Below, piece after piece: positions 48,063-59,216 of a stretch of 64,000 bases of DNA. Numbering within the stretch: the first letter of the stretch is position 1; the number at the start of each line of letters is the position of its first letter. Position numbers and translations under genes: made by a program. The stretch is from Microstegium vimineum (Eukaryota; Streptophyta; Magnoliopsida; Poales; Poaceae), in assembly GCA_022036555.1 (NCBI GenBank), contig CM039133.1, positions 2,979,184 to 3,043,183 on the forward strand, read 5' to 3'. The notes under the pieces are model-generated. The model was not told the origin of the DNA and did no database searches. It saw only the letters and a list, made by a program, of their open reading frames with translations.

Positions 48063-50780
48063 AAGTGAAATATTTGTAGGGTGCTAGTGGAAAACCGTGA
48101 AGTTGTCAATGGGAAACATCGCAAGCAACATATATATAAACTTGAAAATGATCAAGGTGTTGTAATCGGTGATGAGCATCTCAAAAGTCACATTACGACT
48201 TATTATAAAGACCTCTTTGGCCAGCCAGAAAATTGTGATATCTTCCTTAGGGAAGACCAAAACCTGGATACCCACAGGTATCACCGGAGGAACATGATAT
48301 CCTCATCAGCTCGTTCACTGAATCTGAAGTGAGGGAGGCAGTCTTTCAAATGAAGCTTAATAAAGCTCCGGGCCCTGATGGTTTTCCTGTGGAATTTTAA
48401 CAGGTGTTTTGGGGAGTCATCAAGGATGATATTCTACCCTTATTCGCTGAGCTGCATAGGGAGGCTCTTGATCTCTACAGCCTGAATTTTGGTATTATTA
48501 CCTTAATCCCAAAAGTGAGTAATGCCATAAAAATTCAGCAATACAAGCCAATTTGTGTACTTAATGTGAGCTTTAAAATATTCACTAAAGTGGGCACAAA
48601 TAGGCTTAATATGGTAGCTAAAACTGTGGTGAGGCCATCGCAGACTGCCTTTATGCCGGGTAGGAACATAATGGAAGGGGTCGTCATCTTACACGAAACC
48701 ATCCATGAACTTCACACCAAGAAGAGAGACGGTGTCATTTTCAAAATTGACTTTGAAAAGGCATACGACAAGGTGAAGTGGTCTTTCCTACAACAAACGC
48801 TACGAATGAAAGGTTTCTCCCCCAAATGATGTCGGTGGGTTGAAACTATGGTCACTGGAGGAAGTGTGGGAATCAAAGTCAATGATGACGTAGGACCTTA
48901 CTTCCAAACCAAACGAGGACTCAGACAGGGAGACCCCATGTCACCGATCTTATTTAACATCGTTGCAGATATGCTAGCTCTTCTTATTAATAGAGCAAAA
49001 GTCGATGATCAGATAACAGGTGTCGTCCCCCACCTTATAGATGATGGTTTGTCTATACTACAATATGCAGATGACACCATTATCTTTATTGATCACGACC
49101 CAGAACAAGCACAAAATCTGAAACTATTGCTTTGCGCTTTTGAACAGCTATCTGGGCTGAAGATCAACTTCCACAAGAGCGAAGTCTTCTGTTACGGTGC
49201 AGCTAAAGAGATGTAATCCTTTTATACCAATCTCTTTGGTTGCAAAGCAGGGGAATATCCCTTCAGATATCTAGGGATCCCAATGCACCATAGACAACTC
49301 CTGAACTCTGAATGGACAAAGGTGGAAGATCGTTTCAAACAGAAACTCTCTTGTTGGAAAGCGAAATACATGTCATACAGGGGTAGACTAGTTCTGCTTA
49401 ATTCGGTCTTAAGCAGCCTACTTATGTTTATGATGTCCTTCTTTGAGATCCCTAAAGGGGTCATTAAAAACCTAGATCATTATAGATCAAGGTTCTTTTG
49501 GCAAGGTTCCTCGGATAAACATAAATATCGACTTGCCAAATGGGACATCCTATGTCATCCTAAGGACCAAGGGGGATTAGGTATCCTAAATTTACAATTG
49601 CAAAATAAATGCCTCCTAGCCAAATGACTGGTTAATCTGCTAAACACAGAAGGTATATGGAAATCTTTTTAAGGAATGAATACCTAACCTCCAAGAGCCT
49701 GACTCAGGTCGCAGCCAAGCCCAATGACTCCCATTTTTGGAGAGGCCTCATGCATATCAAGGATGAGGTGTTGGCTAATGGTTCATTCGATATTAAAGAT
49801 GGAACCAACACTAGGTTTTGGGACGACATATGAGTAGGTGATAAGCCTCTGAAAGTTAGATATCCATCTTTATATAATATAGTGAGGGATCCTCACGTAA
49901 CAGTCTCAAAAGTGATGACTACTAGCCCTCTAAACATATCCTTTAGAAGGGCTCTGGTGGATAATAAACTCATAGAATGGCTTAGTTTAGTAGCACGGAT
50001 CTCCCGTGTCGAATTGGTGGATGGTTCAGATTATTTCAGATGAAGTTTAACCAAGTCGGGATTATTCTCTGTCCGCTCCATGTATCTCTATCTTATAGAT
50101 ACACAAACACCTTTTCGTCATAGGAAGATCTGGAACATAAAAGTTCCTCTAAAAATTAAAATATTTCTTTGGTTCCTGCAAAGGGGTGTCGTCCTAACAA
50201 AAGATAACCTTGCTAGAAAAAATTATAAAGGGAGTCAGAAGTGCATATGTTGTAATGGGAATGAAACTATCCAACATTTATTCCTAGATTGTTCCCTTAC
50301 CAAAATGATTTGGAGGATTATCTTTTTTGCTACTAGTTTGACCCACCAAGATCAATCAGCCACATGTTCGGTACTTGGCTAACTAATGAAAATAAAAAGA
50401 TTAGAAATTTGATTTCGGTGGGGGTGTCTGCCATGTTTTGGGCTATCTGGAGATGTCGTAATGATGTTGTTTTTAATCAAATGATATCTAACTCTATTAT
50501 GTAGGTAATTTTCAGGGGAGCGTACTGGTTTGGGCCCAGCTGTAGCATGATGAGACAGCCAAGGACACGCTCTTAGCGATGAGCAAGACATTGGAAGTAA
50601 TTGCTTTAGATATATCCAATAAAGGATGTAAACATTTATATTGTTTGAACTAGCGTGCTGGTCGATCTATAAGATTTTGGCTCTCTCTTTTTATTTCATC
50701 CAAAACTTTGTAATTTTGGGTTGTGTACATCCTTGGATGTAGAAGCCGAATATTTTTATCCATTATCTAAAAAAAATGCA
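48063..50780 (+). mobile_element. 5'-truncated L1-type LINE with reverse transcriptase, degenerate
   Basis: Plus-strand readings in order give the pre-RT linker, KLNKAPGPDGFPVEF, PKVSNAIKIQQYKPI, QTAFMPGRNIMEGV, DFEKAYDKVKW, GLRQGDPMSPILF and the catalytic YADD (49064-49075). The thumb region (FRYLGIPMHH) and the zf-RVT region (KIKIFLWFLQRGV, CICCNGNETIQHLFLDC) follow. The order is that of plant L1-type ORF2. The endonuclease domain is missing, so the copy is 5'-truncated. It is interrupted by a frameshift near 48270 and stops near 48398, 48829, 49214, 49625, 49830 and 50041. It ends near a short A run at about 50770. It cannot move by itself. Confidence 0.85.
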
Positions 50781-52309
50781 AAACTGTGAGCCTAAGATTA
50801 ATTATGTATGGACATTGCATTCAACTTTTTACTGAAAAAGTGATGAAAAAAAGAACTATTTGTCATTAGCGTACTGTACAATATGCATGATTTATATAGT
50901 ACATGGTACATTGTCATTTGGATATGTAGCTGGACAAACCTGTCTATGTTGATGTGTGGAGTTGGAGGCCCTACAACTTTGGGGGCCCTGCGTGGGTGCT
51001 CGCCTCGCACACCCTCATCAATGGCCCTGCGTGGAGCCAGTTTTTGCCGCTTCGTGTCCATACATGCATGAAAACAGCTTCGGCTCCGTGTCCATACAAA
51101 AAAATAGCTTCGGTTTCGTGCTTTGATGGCTAAAAGCGCTCCTTTGTACGAGACTATCTAGGGTTCGTTTGGTAGGTCTCTCATTCCTCTAAAAATAGCT
51201 CTAGCTCTGACTCTTGTATTGGAGCAGATTCTCTGGAGGACCTGGAGTTGTTTTGAGAAACCGTTTGGCTAGATAGCTCCTAATGTTTGTTATGAATGAC
51301 TAAGATAGGTACAATGTCGAAGATACTCTTGAATCAACAACTCCTCTTTTTTATTATATGCTTGCAGTTGTATTTATATTTCTGTGTTTTCAAAAATTTT
51401 AAAAATTGACAAACAATAGTTAGCACAACCGTGCTTTGCTGGCTAAAAGCACACCTCCGTGCAGGACTGTTAAGTGCGGAGAAGGAAGGAAGAATAAAGG
51501 AGGAAAAAAGGCGATGAAACGAGGGAGAAAGAATGAAGAGGAAGGGGAAGAACTGAGGGAGGAGGCGATAGCTATAAGCTGTCCGAAGACAGATTTTGTA
51601 TTAGAAATTCATTACATCGCATTTAGAGGAATCAGTTCTTTTACAACACATTTTCCAAATGTGTTTTATTTCAGGGTAGAATGGTGGAATCAAAATTTAA
51701 TTTAGATTATCAGTTTGGAAATTGTGTAGCCTTTTATGTTTCAAATTTTTGAACCATGCATGTCACGGTCTTCATGTTACCACTTGCTTCTGTTGTAGCC
51801 TGTGATGCAAACATCATGGCTGCGCATGTTCTTTTGTATGGGTCGATAGTGAGAGGTCAGAAAGCGGTGGTGTTTTTTCTTTTGAAAAAAAATTTCTTAC
51901 CTCTAAGAACCATTCTTGCCGCTAGAGCTTCGAAACCAGACAAGTTTTCACTCAACTCTTGCAAAATCGTAAATTTCAAATCTGTCCTTAGAAGTAGTTT
52001 TAAAGATGGTTTCATCTTTCTAAAAAGGTAAATTTCAAAAATGTTTTTTTAACAAACATAGAAATCGTCTCTAAATTTCAAAAATATTCTTAAAAAAATC
52101 AAGAGATATTTTGGTACATGTATGGAATCCTTAATAATTAAAACTATGTGTTTTTCCTCATGTTAGAATTCATAAGAAAGAAACTATTTAAAATTTTAAA
52201 ATCAGTCTGTTGGAGAGAATAGCCTCCGCTGTAAGGGAGTTATGGTAGGGGAGAAGCCTTATGGAGATGCGGTAGGCCTCTGCAAGTGTCGAAGGCCCTC
52301 CCGGTGAGA
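50781..52309. other. Intergenic region, mostly unassigned
   Basis: No gene was recognised. About 51160-51300 has the GTTCGTTTGG and AACCGTTTGGCTAG words of a MITE-like element with unclear ends. About 51985-52140 (TTTTAAAGATGGTTTCATCT, then TTTGGTACATGTATGGAATC) is a second copy of the sequence that hosts the LINE at 54.4 kb and represents its empty site. Confidence 0.45.
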
Positions 52310-53297
52310 CAAAGCCTACTATCCAACCACAGTTTGAGAAAGTGACATGTTCTAAAAGAAAGCAGCTAGCCTAGTGTGAATGAGTCAAGAAATTTTGAAA
52401 GGTCATGTTGCTTAGAGCGAGTAATATTGTTTTTTTCTTAAATTCAGCAAAAAAATAATAGTTGTAGCTAGACTTGAACTACTCCTAACTTGTTTCAACT
52501 TATTCTCTGTCACATAACACTATTCAATGAGCCGAAATCAGCCGGGTTGCATTTATACCAGTTGCATCATTTAGGGTTCTGGGATTCGGCCCGTATAGAC
52601 CGAATTTCGGTGAAATTCGTCCAATTCGGCCTGGCCCGAGAAACTAGAAACCGGCCCAAATATTTCGGCCCGTCCAAATTTGCAGCCCATTCTAAATCAA
52701 AAGCAGCCCACATACACTAGTACATGTACAAAATGCTGAATTTATCCCATTTCTCACCCTGCTGTCCGGATGGCCTGGTAGTTTGGGCCAAAACTTGTTT
52801 AAATTTGTTCAAATTTCATTCAAATTTGGCTTGTTTGACCAGTCAACATAGCTGAAAACAGGATTGAAAATTTTGAATTTCGTTCAATTCGGTGAGCTCC
52901 GAAGTTTTTTCAAAAAAGAATCCCAAAACCTTGGCATCATTTACTTTGTACGCTTATATATTAGTTGTAGTTTTTACGAAATTTTCTCTACTTGCTTGTT
53001 GCTTAGAAATGTTTTAGCGTTCTTTTTTCTGAAGTTTCTCTTTTATAAAAGGAAAACATCTCTGTAATTTCTGACGGAAGAAGACATCAGATGCCTCCGT
53101 TCTTTCTTCGTTCCCGTTCGGAACAGAAGACAGCAGGTCCGAGTCCGACCTAAAGATACGTATGGAGTAGTAATAGTATATTATTACCAATCATGGCCCC
53201 CCTGTTCGTCCACGATCGATTGCTCTGAATCCGCCTGGCTCCAAAGCTCTGTCGCATCTCTCCTCGCCATCGTCGCTGAATCCTGCCGTGGCGGCGG
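52310..53297. repeat. Upstream flank of copy E, inverted counterpart at 61.7-62.2 kb
   Basis: Two blocks, about 52310-52476 (GAAAGGTCATGTTGCTTAGA) and 53058-53297 (TGTAATTTCTGACGGAA, CGTTCGGAACAGAAGACAGC), match in order the inverse complement of about 61957-62225 and 61689-61957. Between them, copy E has about 580 bp (52478-53057) that the inverted copy lacks, with TTCGGCCC-rich sequence. That piece is likely an insertion of unknown type. Confidence 0.75.
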
Positions 53298-53330
53298 CGG
53301 GGGTAAAAGGAACAGCGGCAAACATCGGAC

Positions 53331-54005
53331 ATGTTTTACCAACTATATTCACAGCCAGCAGAAGCACCTCGTGACGACGATGGCAACAGCGGCTCTTCTT
53401 CGCCACCACCGCCATGGCCAAAGCTCCAGCTGGATTCAGGCGCCAGTTTCCATATGGTGGGCGACCCCGGACTCCTTTCCGACCTCCGCGACGTGCAGGC
53501 GCCAGGCGGAGAGATGATGTGGGTGATGGCGGCGGATGGCAACAAGATGCTCATCACAAAGGTCGGCAGAATACAGATACCTGGCTTCGCGACGATCCCA
53601 GACGTTTACCTTGTGCCAGACCTCAAAGTAGACGGACTCATCAGCGTCCGTCAGCTCGCCGGACAGAGCGGCGTGTACACGTTGTTCGTCGAAGACCGGG
53701 CGATGATGTACGCGGCGAACAAGCTCGTCGGCGTCGCTGTCGCTTCACCAGAGGATATGCTGGGTGTCTACATACTGCAGTTCTTGAGGACGCCAGAAAT
53801 TGCTGCTCCTGCTGCTTCATCCGGTTCCGGTAACTGCTGCTTGGATGAACAAAAGCCATTAGTGCCCGTGGCGCCGCTCCTCCGCACGCGCTCCGCGCCT
53901 TGCTTAGCCAGATCCAGCGGCGCTTCTCGTGGAGTGGAGCCAGGCGGGCGTCGTTTCGTCGAGTCCGTCCGGGACTGTTATATGGGCCACGTGGGCTGGT
54001 TTTGA
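53331..54005 (+). CDS. Stand-alone copia-type protease/beta-barrel domain protein, subfamily 2 copy E (224 aa)
   Basis: An intact 224-aa frame starts at ATG 53331 (MFYQLYSQP). A short acidic/Pro-rich leader is followed by PKLQLDSGASFHMVGD, with the catalytic D35-S36-G37 in the exact copia context. WVMAADGNKMLITKVGRIQI, FATIPDVYLVPDL, GLISVRQLAGQSG, MMYAANKLVGVAVA and GVYILQFLRTPEI follow. The C-terminal about 60 residues (LLRTRSAPC) are shared with copy D. This is the best-preserved member of subfamily 2. No further retroelement domain adjoins it. The closest relative in the window is the inverted, broken copy F. Confidence 0.75.
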   Translation: MFYQLYSQPAEAPRDDDGNSGSSSPPPPWPKLQLDSGASFHMVGDPGLLSDLRDVQAPGGEMMWVMAADGNKMLITKVGRIQIPGFATIPDVYLVPDLKVDGLISVRQLAGQSGVYTLFVEDRAMMYAANKLVGVAVASPEDMLGVYILQFLRTPEIAAPAASSGSGNCCLDEQKPLVPVAPLLRTRSAPCLARSSGASRGVEPGGRRFVESVRDCYMGHVGWF

Positions 54006-54428
54006 CTCTTGTCTTAGGATTCCGAGCTCTGGATTGCGCAGCCCATGTAGGCCCATATAATTTTGCTAAGACTGTTGGTAGTGCGTTTCGGCCCTGTAAT
54101 TTTCCTTAAGTGCATTTTCTTTTCCTATTATATGCTCCCTTCATTCATACTTCATTTGAATTCTTCCTTCGGATTTTCATTTCTACAGTATTTTACTTAC
54201 ACTATTTTTTACTTCATATTCTGTAGCAACAGTTTGTTGTCCCAGTATATAATTTTATTGCTCGTATGTAATTCCTTTTTTTATAAGATTATTTGTGAGA
54301 TCAAATTGTTGCTCAACTCTTTAATTAAATCATAAATTACCTGTCTATCGTTAGAAGTGGTTTTAAAGATGGTTTTATCTTTCTAAATAAAAAAGGTAAA
54401 TATCCGATATGGTTTTAAAACATAGAAA
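54006..54428. other. Spacer, host sequence of the LINE insertion
   Basis: AT-rich. From about 54340 (AGAAGTGGTTTTAAAGATGG) it matches 51985-52070, and the match resumes at 55761 beyond the LINE. Confidence 0.6.
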
Positions 54429-55760
54429 ATGGACGCTAACCAGGACAATCCCTGTCTGCGATACCCGTACACATTGCCATCGATCTGTTGCGCCTTGTCC
54501 GCGCGGGCGATCGCCGCCATTGACCGTTCCTCTGGGCGGGCACGTCATCCGTCGCAGGCGGCAAATGTAAGGTCGCTTGGACGACTGTGTGTTCGCCAAA
54601 GGAGGCAGGTGGCCTTGGGCTCGTGGATCTCACGTTACTCGGCTACTCGTTGAGATTTGTGGTGGGAGTGGCTGCGACGCTCGTGCCCGGCCAGATTCGC
54701 CCTGGGCGCGACTGCCAGCGAGGCCGGAACGGGCTGTTCCGTGCAGCCACATCCTTCGTTCTTGGGGATGGACTGCTGCGGTTTTGGACTGACGGATGGC
54801 TCCCTACAGGGCCGCCGTGCCGCCTTGCTCCGGAGGTGTTCGCGTCGGTGGTGCGCCGGAGGCGTAGTTGTTCCATGCCATGAGCGAGGCGCTGCTTGAT
54901 AGACAGTGGACAAGGGACATCAGAGGCGCTACGTCCGGGCATTTCATTGCCCAATTCCTCCGCATCTGGATTTTGGTGGACGACGTGCAATTACAGGCAG
55001 GCACCCCTGACCAGCTCATTTGGAGCCCATCTGCCGACGACAGGTACTCCAGTGCTTCTGCATACCGGGCCTTCTTCCTTGGCCGAACTCAGCTCTTGGG
55101 CGCCCCGGAGCTTTGGGCTACTTCTGCGCTGCCGAAAGTAAAGTTCTTCTTCTGGCTCGTTCTTCACGACCGGCTCTGGACGACGGCGAGGCGTCGACGC
55201 CATGGTCTGCAGGAAGGGGATGATTGCGTTCTATGCTCCCAGGAACCGGAGACGGCCGATCACCTTCTATCGGCTTGTGTTTTCACCCGGGAAATTTGGC
55301 ATAGTCTGCTTGGCAGGGTGGGCTTCCAATCCATCTGCCCGACTAGCGATTCACTCCTGATCACCTGGTGGATCACCTCACGGAGGACAGTCTCAACCTC
55401 ACTCAGGGACGGCTTCGACTCTCTAGTATTATATTGCTGATCTCGTGGATGATTTGGAAGGAACGAAACCACAGGACGTTCGGCGGGGCGCCGAACTCTG
55501 CTTCCCGGGTCTTGCTCGCCATGCGCCAAGAGGGCGCTGAGTCGCGCCGCTGTTTGCCGTCTGAAGTCTGGCCGGCGTGCTCCTCGCCGCAACTTTGGTG
55601 CTTCCCTAGTACAAAGTGGCTGTGCCACCGTTTAGTCGGTGATCTTTGTTGTGTTTTGAACGCTCTTTGGGTTGAGGCACGTCGCCTTCGCTCCCTGAGT
55701 TGTATTGTCCCCCCCAACTTCTCTTAATGAAGCACGTGTTAAACGTGATTTCAAAAAAAA
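54429..55760 (+). mobile_element. 5'-truncated LINE, C-terminal ORF2 (zf-RVT) fragment
   Basis: Plus-strand readings in shifting frames give FAKEAGGLGLVDLTLLGY and GDGLLRFWTDGW, then an open stretch 54868-55440 with KVKFFFWLVLHDRLWT, CVLCSQEPETADHLLSACVF and REIWHSLL. This is the zinc-finger-like zf-RVT region at the C-terminus of plant L1 ORF2. Only this end is present. It terminates in an A8 run (55753-55760). The flanks rejoin when aligned with the related empty site near 52070, confirming insertion. It is GC-rich, unlike the LINE at 48 kb, so it is from a different family. Confidence 0.85.
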
Positions 55761-55883
55761 TCTCTAAACTTCAAAAAAAAATTTGAGAAAAATCCTAGAC
55801 ATATTTTAGGACATGGAACCCTAAATCTATACTTAATAATAAGAATGTGGTGAACTAAAACCGAATCTAGATACAAGTGACTT

Positions 55884-56010
55884 ATGAGCGAAGTGGTAGA
55901 GGAGGGATCGCGCAGGGGTGAGGTCTCGGGTTCGAATCCCCGCCGGAGTGCCGTTCGCGATTTTACGCGAAAAAATGCAAGACTTGGTCTCGGGTTCGAA
56001 TCCCCGAGTT
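55884..56010 (+). mobile_element. SINE-like tRNA-derived unit with two B boxes
   Basis: GAGCGAAGTGGTAGAGGA resembles a pol III A box region, and GGTTCGAATCC (55929-55939) is a perfect B box about 40 bp further. A second copy of the B box and its context (TTCGCGATTTTACGCGAAAA) lies at 55993-56003. No cloverleaf with a paired acceptor stem can be drawn, so it is not a tRNA gene. A tRNA-derived SINE head with a partial duplication is the best reading. Confidence 0.5.
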
Positions 56011-56274
56011 CGCGATTTTACGCGAAAAAATGCGCGACTTGCGACTTCGATGGAGACGGGCGGGTGGCTCACTTGTCAGCCCCTTCGACAATTAAATGCC
56101 CCTTCGACTTCGATGTAGGTGACACACCCGAACGGCCGAACACCTTGAGAAATTGCACGATTGTGCTAGAAGACGGCGGTGTTGCTTCGGCTTGCCATGC
56201 GCCTGCAGGATGCTTCTCGGCGTCCATACAATCATATGGTTCTGGTATTCCACAACACCCTTTTGTTATGGCGA

Positions 56275-57254
56275 CACTAGTAGAGAAACCACCTTTCGTT
56301 GATTGCCAAAATGAGCTTTAGTCTCGATTATTTTTTGCGTCCGGGGCTAATAGATCTTTAGTCCCGGTTGGTAACACCAACCGGGATAAAAAGTCTCCTT
56401 TAGTCTCGGTTGGAAATACCAACTAGGACTAAAGATAAACCTTTTAAAGATAAACCTTTTAGTTCCGGTTTGTGTTATGAACCGGGATTAAAGGTCCCTT
56501 TAGTCCCGGTTGGTGTTACGAACCGCAGCTAAAGGTCCCTCGACGCGTGGGTTTAAAAGGGAAGAGTTCCATCTATTGATAGATAAGTTGAGTAGGTGGG
56601 ATGGTTCGGACGCGCGAGGCAGGTGTGGGAGGTCCAAGGTTCGATTCTCATAGGGCGGCAGAGAATGTAGAAGATAGCCACAGATAAAGGCTTTCGGCAA
56701 AGAAGGTTACGGCAGAATAAGCTGTGAGGTTTGGATTGGACGAAGCACAAAAATGTCTTTCTATTTTACTGTTGTTTTTTACAATGAATTCTTTCATTTC
56801 TAAGACCCTGAGCTACGCCGGTTCTACTTGATTTGTAAAATCCGATAGATTGGTATTCCATTGCAACATTCTAAACCAAGCGAAATTACACTTAAGGAAG
56901 GCTTATCTATGATTCAAACTAAAAGCAAACACTGTGTGTGACTAACAGATGGTTGTTGATTCGTTCATGGAGCTTCTTCTTCATGAAAACTCCTCCTTTG
57001 GCTTTTCAAAGCATATAACACTTATAACCAGATAGCGCTCCAGGTCGAATCTATCGGTCCAAGGTTCGATTCTTATGGGGTGCGAGTTTGATGGGAGGCA
57101 TTAATTTTTTTACTGGAAGGGAGACCTTTAGCCCCGGTTCTACCAACCGGGACTAAAGGAAGGGACATTTAGTCCCGGATTCCTAGTCCCAGTTGGTGGA
57201 ACCAGGACTAAAGGCCCTTATAGACCGGGCCTAAAAGCCCTTTCTGTAGTAGTG
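56275..57254. mobile_element. Non-autonomous CACTA element, 980 bp
   Basis: It begins CACTAGTAGAGAAA and ends TTTCTGTAGTAGTG (inverse CACTACTACAGAAA), two mismatches in 14. A 3-bp duplication CGA flanks it at 56272-56274 and 57255-57257, as CACTA transposition makes. Both subterminal regions carry direct and inverted copies of TTTAGTCCCGGTTGGT. It has no transposase. The interior has two tRNA-B-box-like words (AAGGTTCGATTC at about 56637 and 57062). Confidence 0.92.
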
Positions 57255-57257
57255 CGA

Positions 57258-57772
57258 GTATAATGGCAAGTGACGCCCAATTTCTCCTCTCCCATTATTC
57301 ACCGAACTCCATAGACGGAAACTCTAACCCCGATTGCGTTCATGTTATACGCCTTCAGCTTGTTGTTTCAAGTTCTTGACTTGGCACAAGTTGGTAAGTT
57401 CATCTTTTACTATATTTATTATACAATTTAATAGTGCTATTTTTAATAGTAGGTGACGTGCATGTTGATAGTAATGCACATATAGTGAACGTGCATGTTG
57501 ATAGTAGGTGTACTATATAGTAATGCACAGATAGTAAGTGCATTTTAAGGCTTTTTACTGTTGATTTTTCTCCAGAGTGGCATCCGAACCTAGCTGTCAC
57601 AATGAGGCATATGCACACCGTGGAGCCTTGGGCCTGCTCTAACATACATCTTTTTCCACACTGTAAAAAAGCAACATTCCCGGCACACGTCTTGTTGACG
57701 GGAACAACTGTACTGAAACTTGTTGTCAAAAAAAAAAAAAAACTGTACTGAAACTCCGCGGGCATTCCTCCG
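57258..57772. other. Intergenic spacer
   Basis: Non-coding; a short direct repeat (GTGCATGTTGATAGTA) occurs near 57457 and 57491. Nothing else recognised. Confidence 0.4.
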
Positions 57773-58165
57773 TGTAATTCCTGCGTAAGCTTCATTCTGG
57801 CCCACATTCTTTCTTTTCTTGGGCATCAGCATTTTCTTACCGGCCTATCTATCAACGGACGCAAGCCCACCTACCGCTCCGCCTTCTGCAGCGTGCAAGC
57901 CAGCTACTAGTTGCGAGCGTCCTCACCCTGGCGGGCCGTCCTACAATGTCAGCCCAGATCAACGCCGTGCTCGCCGCCTCGCCCCATCCGTCTGTTCGGC
58001 TGACGGAGCGGGCCCGCACGTACTCAGCGTCCATCTGCGGATCTGCCACTGTTCTTTCTTTGTGTTCGCTCGGAACGGAGACTCGGAGAGGTAGCGGGTC
58101 CGACAGGGGCATGGAGCCTTTTCAGAGTCTCTGCATCCTGGCCCAACGCGAGGCTTATATATCGA
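57773..58165 (+). promoter_or_regulatory. Promoter-like module R, copy 4, facing copy F
   Basis: It contains AATTCCTGCGTAAGCTTCAT, TTTTCTTACCGGCC, CCAGATCAACGCCGTGCT and an end with GAGGCTTATATATCG, a good TATA box at about 58150-58160 on the plus strand. It is longer than the other copies. Downstream on the plus strand lies the minus-strand copy F, so a transcript from here would be antisense to it. Confidence 0.55.
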
Positions 58166-58183
58166 ACGACGAACGGGCTGGGA

Positions 58184-58925
58184 TCAGCACTGCAGTCTGC
58201 AGAGCAAGCAGCAGGAAGATCGAGTAGCGACACTGACACTGACACGGCGCAGCGTCTCACCTGCTCTCAATCCCTCCGCCGCTGCCCTAGCTCGCTCGCA
58301 TCTATGTTTGTCGTCGGTGAATTCGGCGGTGGCCGATCCAGATGCCGCACCACGGAGCCGCACTACGGGCACTAATTCCATTTCTTCTTCTTCATCATCC
58401 AAGCAGCAGCTGTTACCGATCGGAGGAGCAGCAGCAAATTCTGGCGTCCTCATCAAGAACTGCAGTGCATACAGACCAGCAAATTCTCTTGAACGACTGC
58501 GACGCCGACCGACCAGCTGGTTCCCGGCGTACAGCATGGCCCGGTCTCCGACGAACACCGTGCAGATGCCGCTCTGCCAGGCGAGCTGACGGACGCTGAT
58601 GAGGCCGTACGTCGTCTACTTTGAGCTCTGGCAGGGGTCGTTGCGAAGCCGGCCAGGTATCTGTATCCTGCCGACCTTGGTGACGACCATCATGTTGCCG
58701 TCCGCCGCCATCACCCACATCTCCGCCGGTGGGTCGCGGAGGTCGGAGAGGAGTCCGGGGTCGCCCACCATATGGACACGAGCACCTGAATCCAGCTGGA
58801 GGTTTGGCCATGGTGGCGGCGAAGAGCCTGAGCCGCTACTGCCATCGTTGTCGTTACCAGGTGGTGTTTCGATCTGCTGGCTGCGAATATAATTGGTAGA
58901 ACATGTCGTCGATGTTTGCCGCCGT
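58184..58925 (-). pseudogene. Copia-type protease/beta-barrel gene, subfamily 2 copy F, inverted and broken
   Basis: On the minus strand the start MFYQLYSQPA is the same as copy E, followed by a 1-bp shift near 58880. DSGARVHMVGDPGLL (catalytic DSG kept) and TKVGRIQIPG follow. A deletion of about 20 bp near 58640 then removes the IPDVYLVP block; further on come VFVGDRAMLYAGNQLVG, another shift, and LYALQFLMRTPEF. With at least three frame changes it cannot make the full protein. It is the inverted partner of copy E; its upstream flank is separated from it by the insertion at 58926-61688. Confidence 0.75.
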
Positions 58926-59216
58926 TATGCCAACATATAAGAAAATTCAAAGCAAATATGTAATATAATGGATCCAGATGCGCCACTGCCCGGAATTTGT
59001 GGATGGGTAGCCGGCAGTCCACAGCCGCAGATCGAGATGCGCCACCCGCCAGGCCGCCACCGGCGGCCGCTGCCGTTGCTTTTTGAAAGTTGGGACAGGT
59101 CACGGGATGACGGGAGTTCTGGGCTCGTGGCTTTTTTTTTTCCAGAGAACAAGAACGTGAGTAGGCGAGTAGCAAATGTGAATGGATGCCGACGGGAGGA
59201 ATTCTGGCCGTTTGGG
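58926..59216. other. Left part of the insertion between copy F and its upstream flank
   Basis: In copy E the upstream flank continues directly into the coding region; in F it is interrupted here, and the match resumes at 61689. This outer insertion (58926-59216 and 61524-61688) was itself hit by the CACTA element. Its ends give no clear terminal repeats, so its type is unknown. Confidence 0.5.

Noticed and set aside
55884..55960. tRNA gene
   Set aside because: A perfect B box is present, but no acceptor stem or cloverleaf can be paired; duplication of the B box fits a SINE-like unit better.
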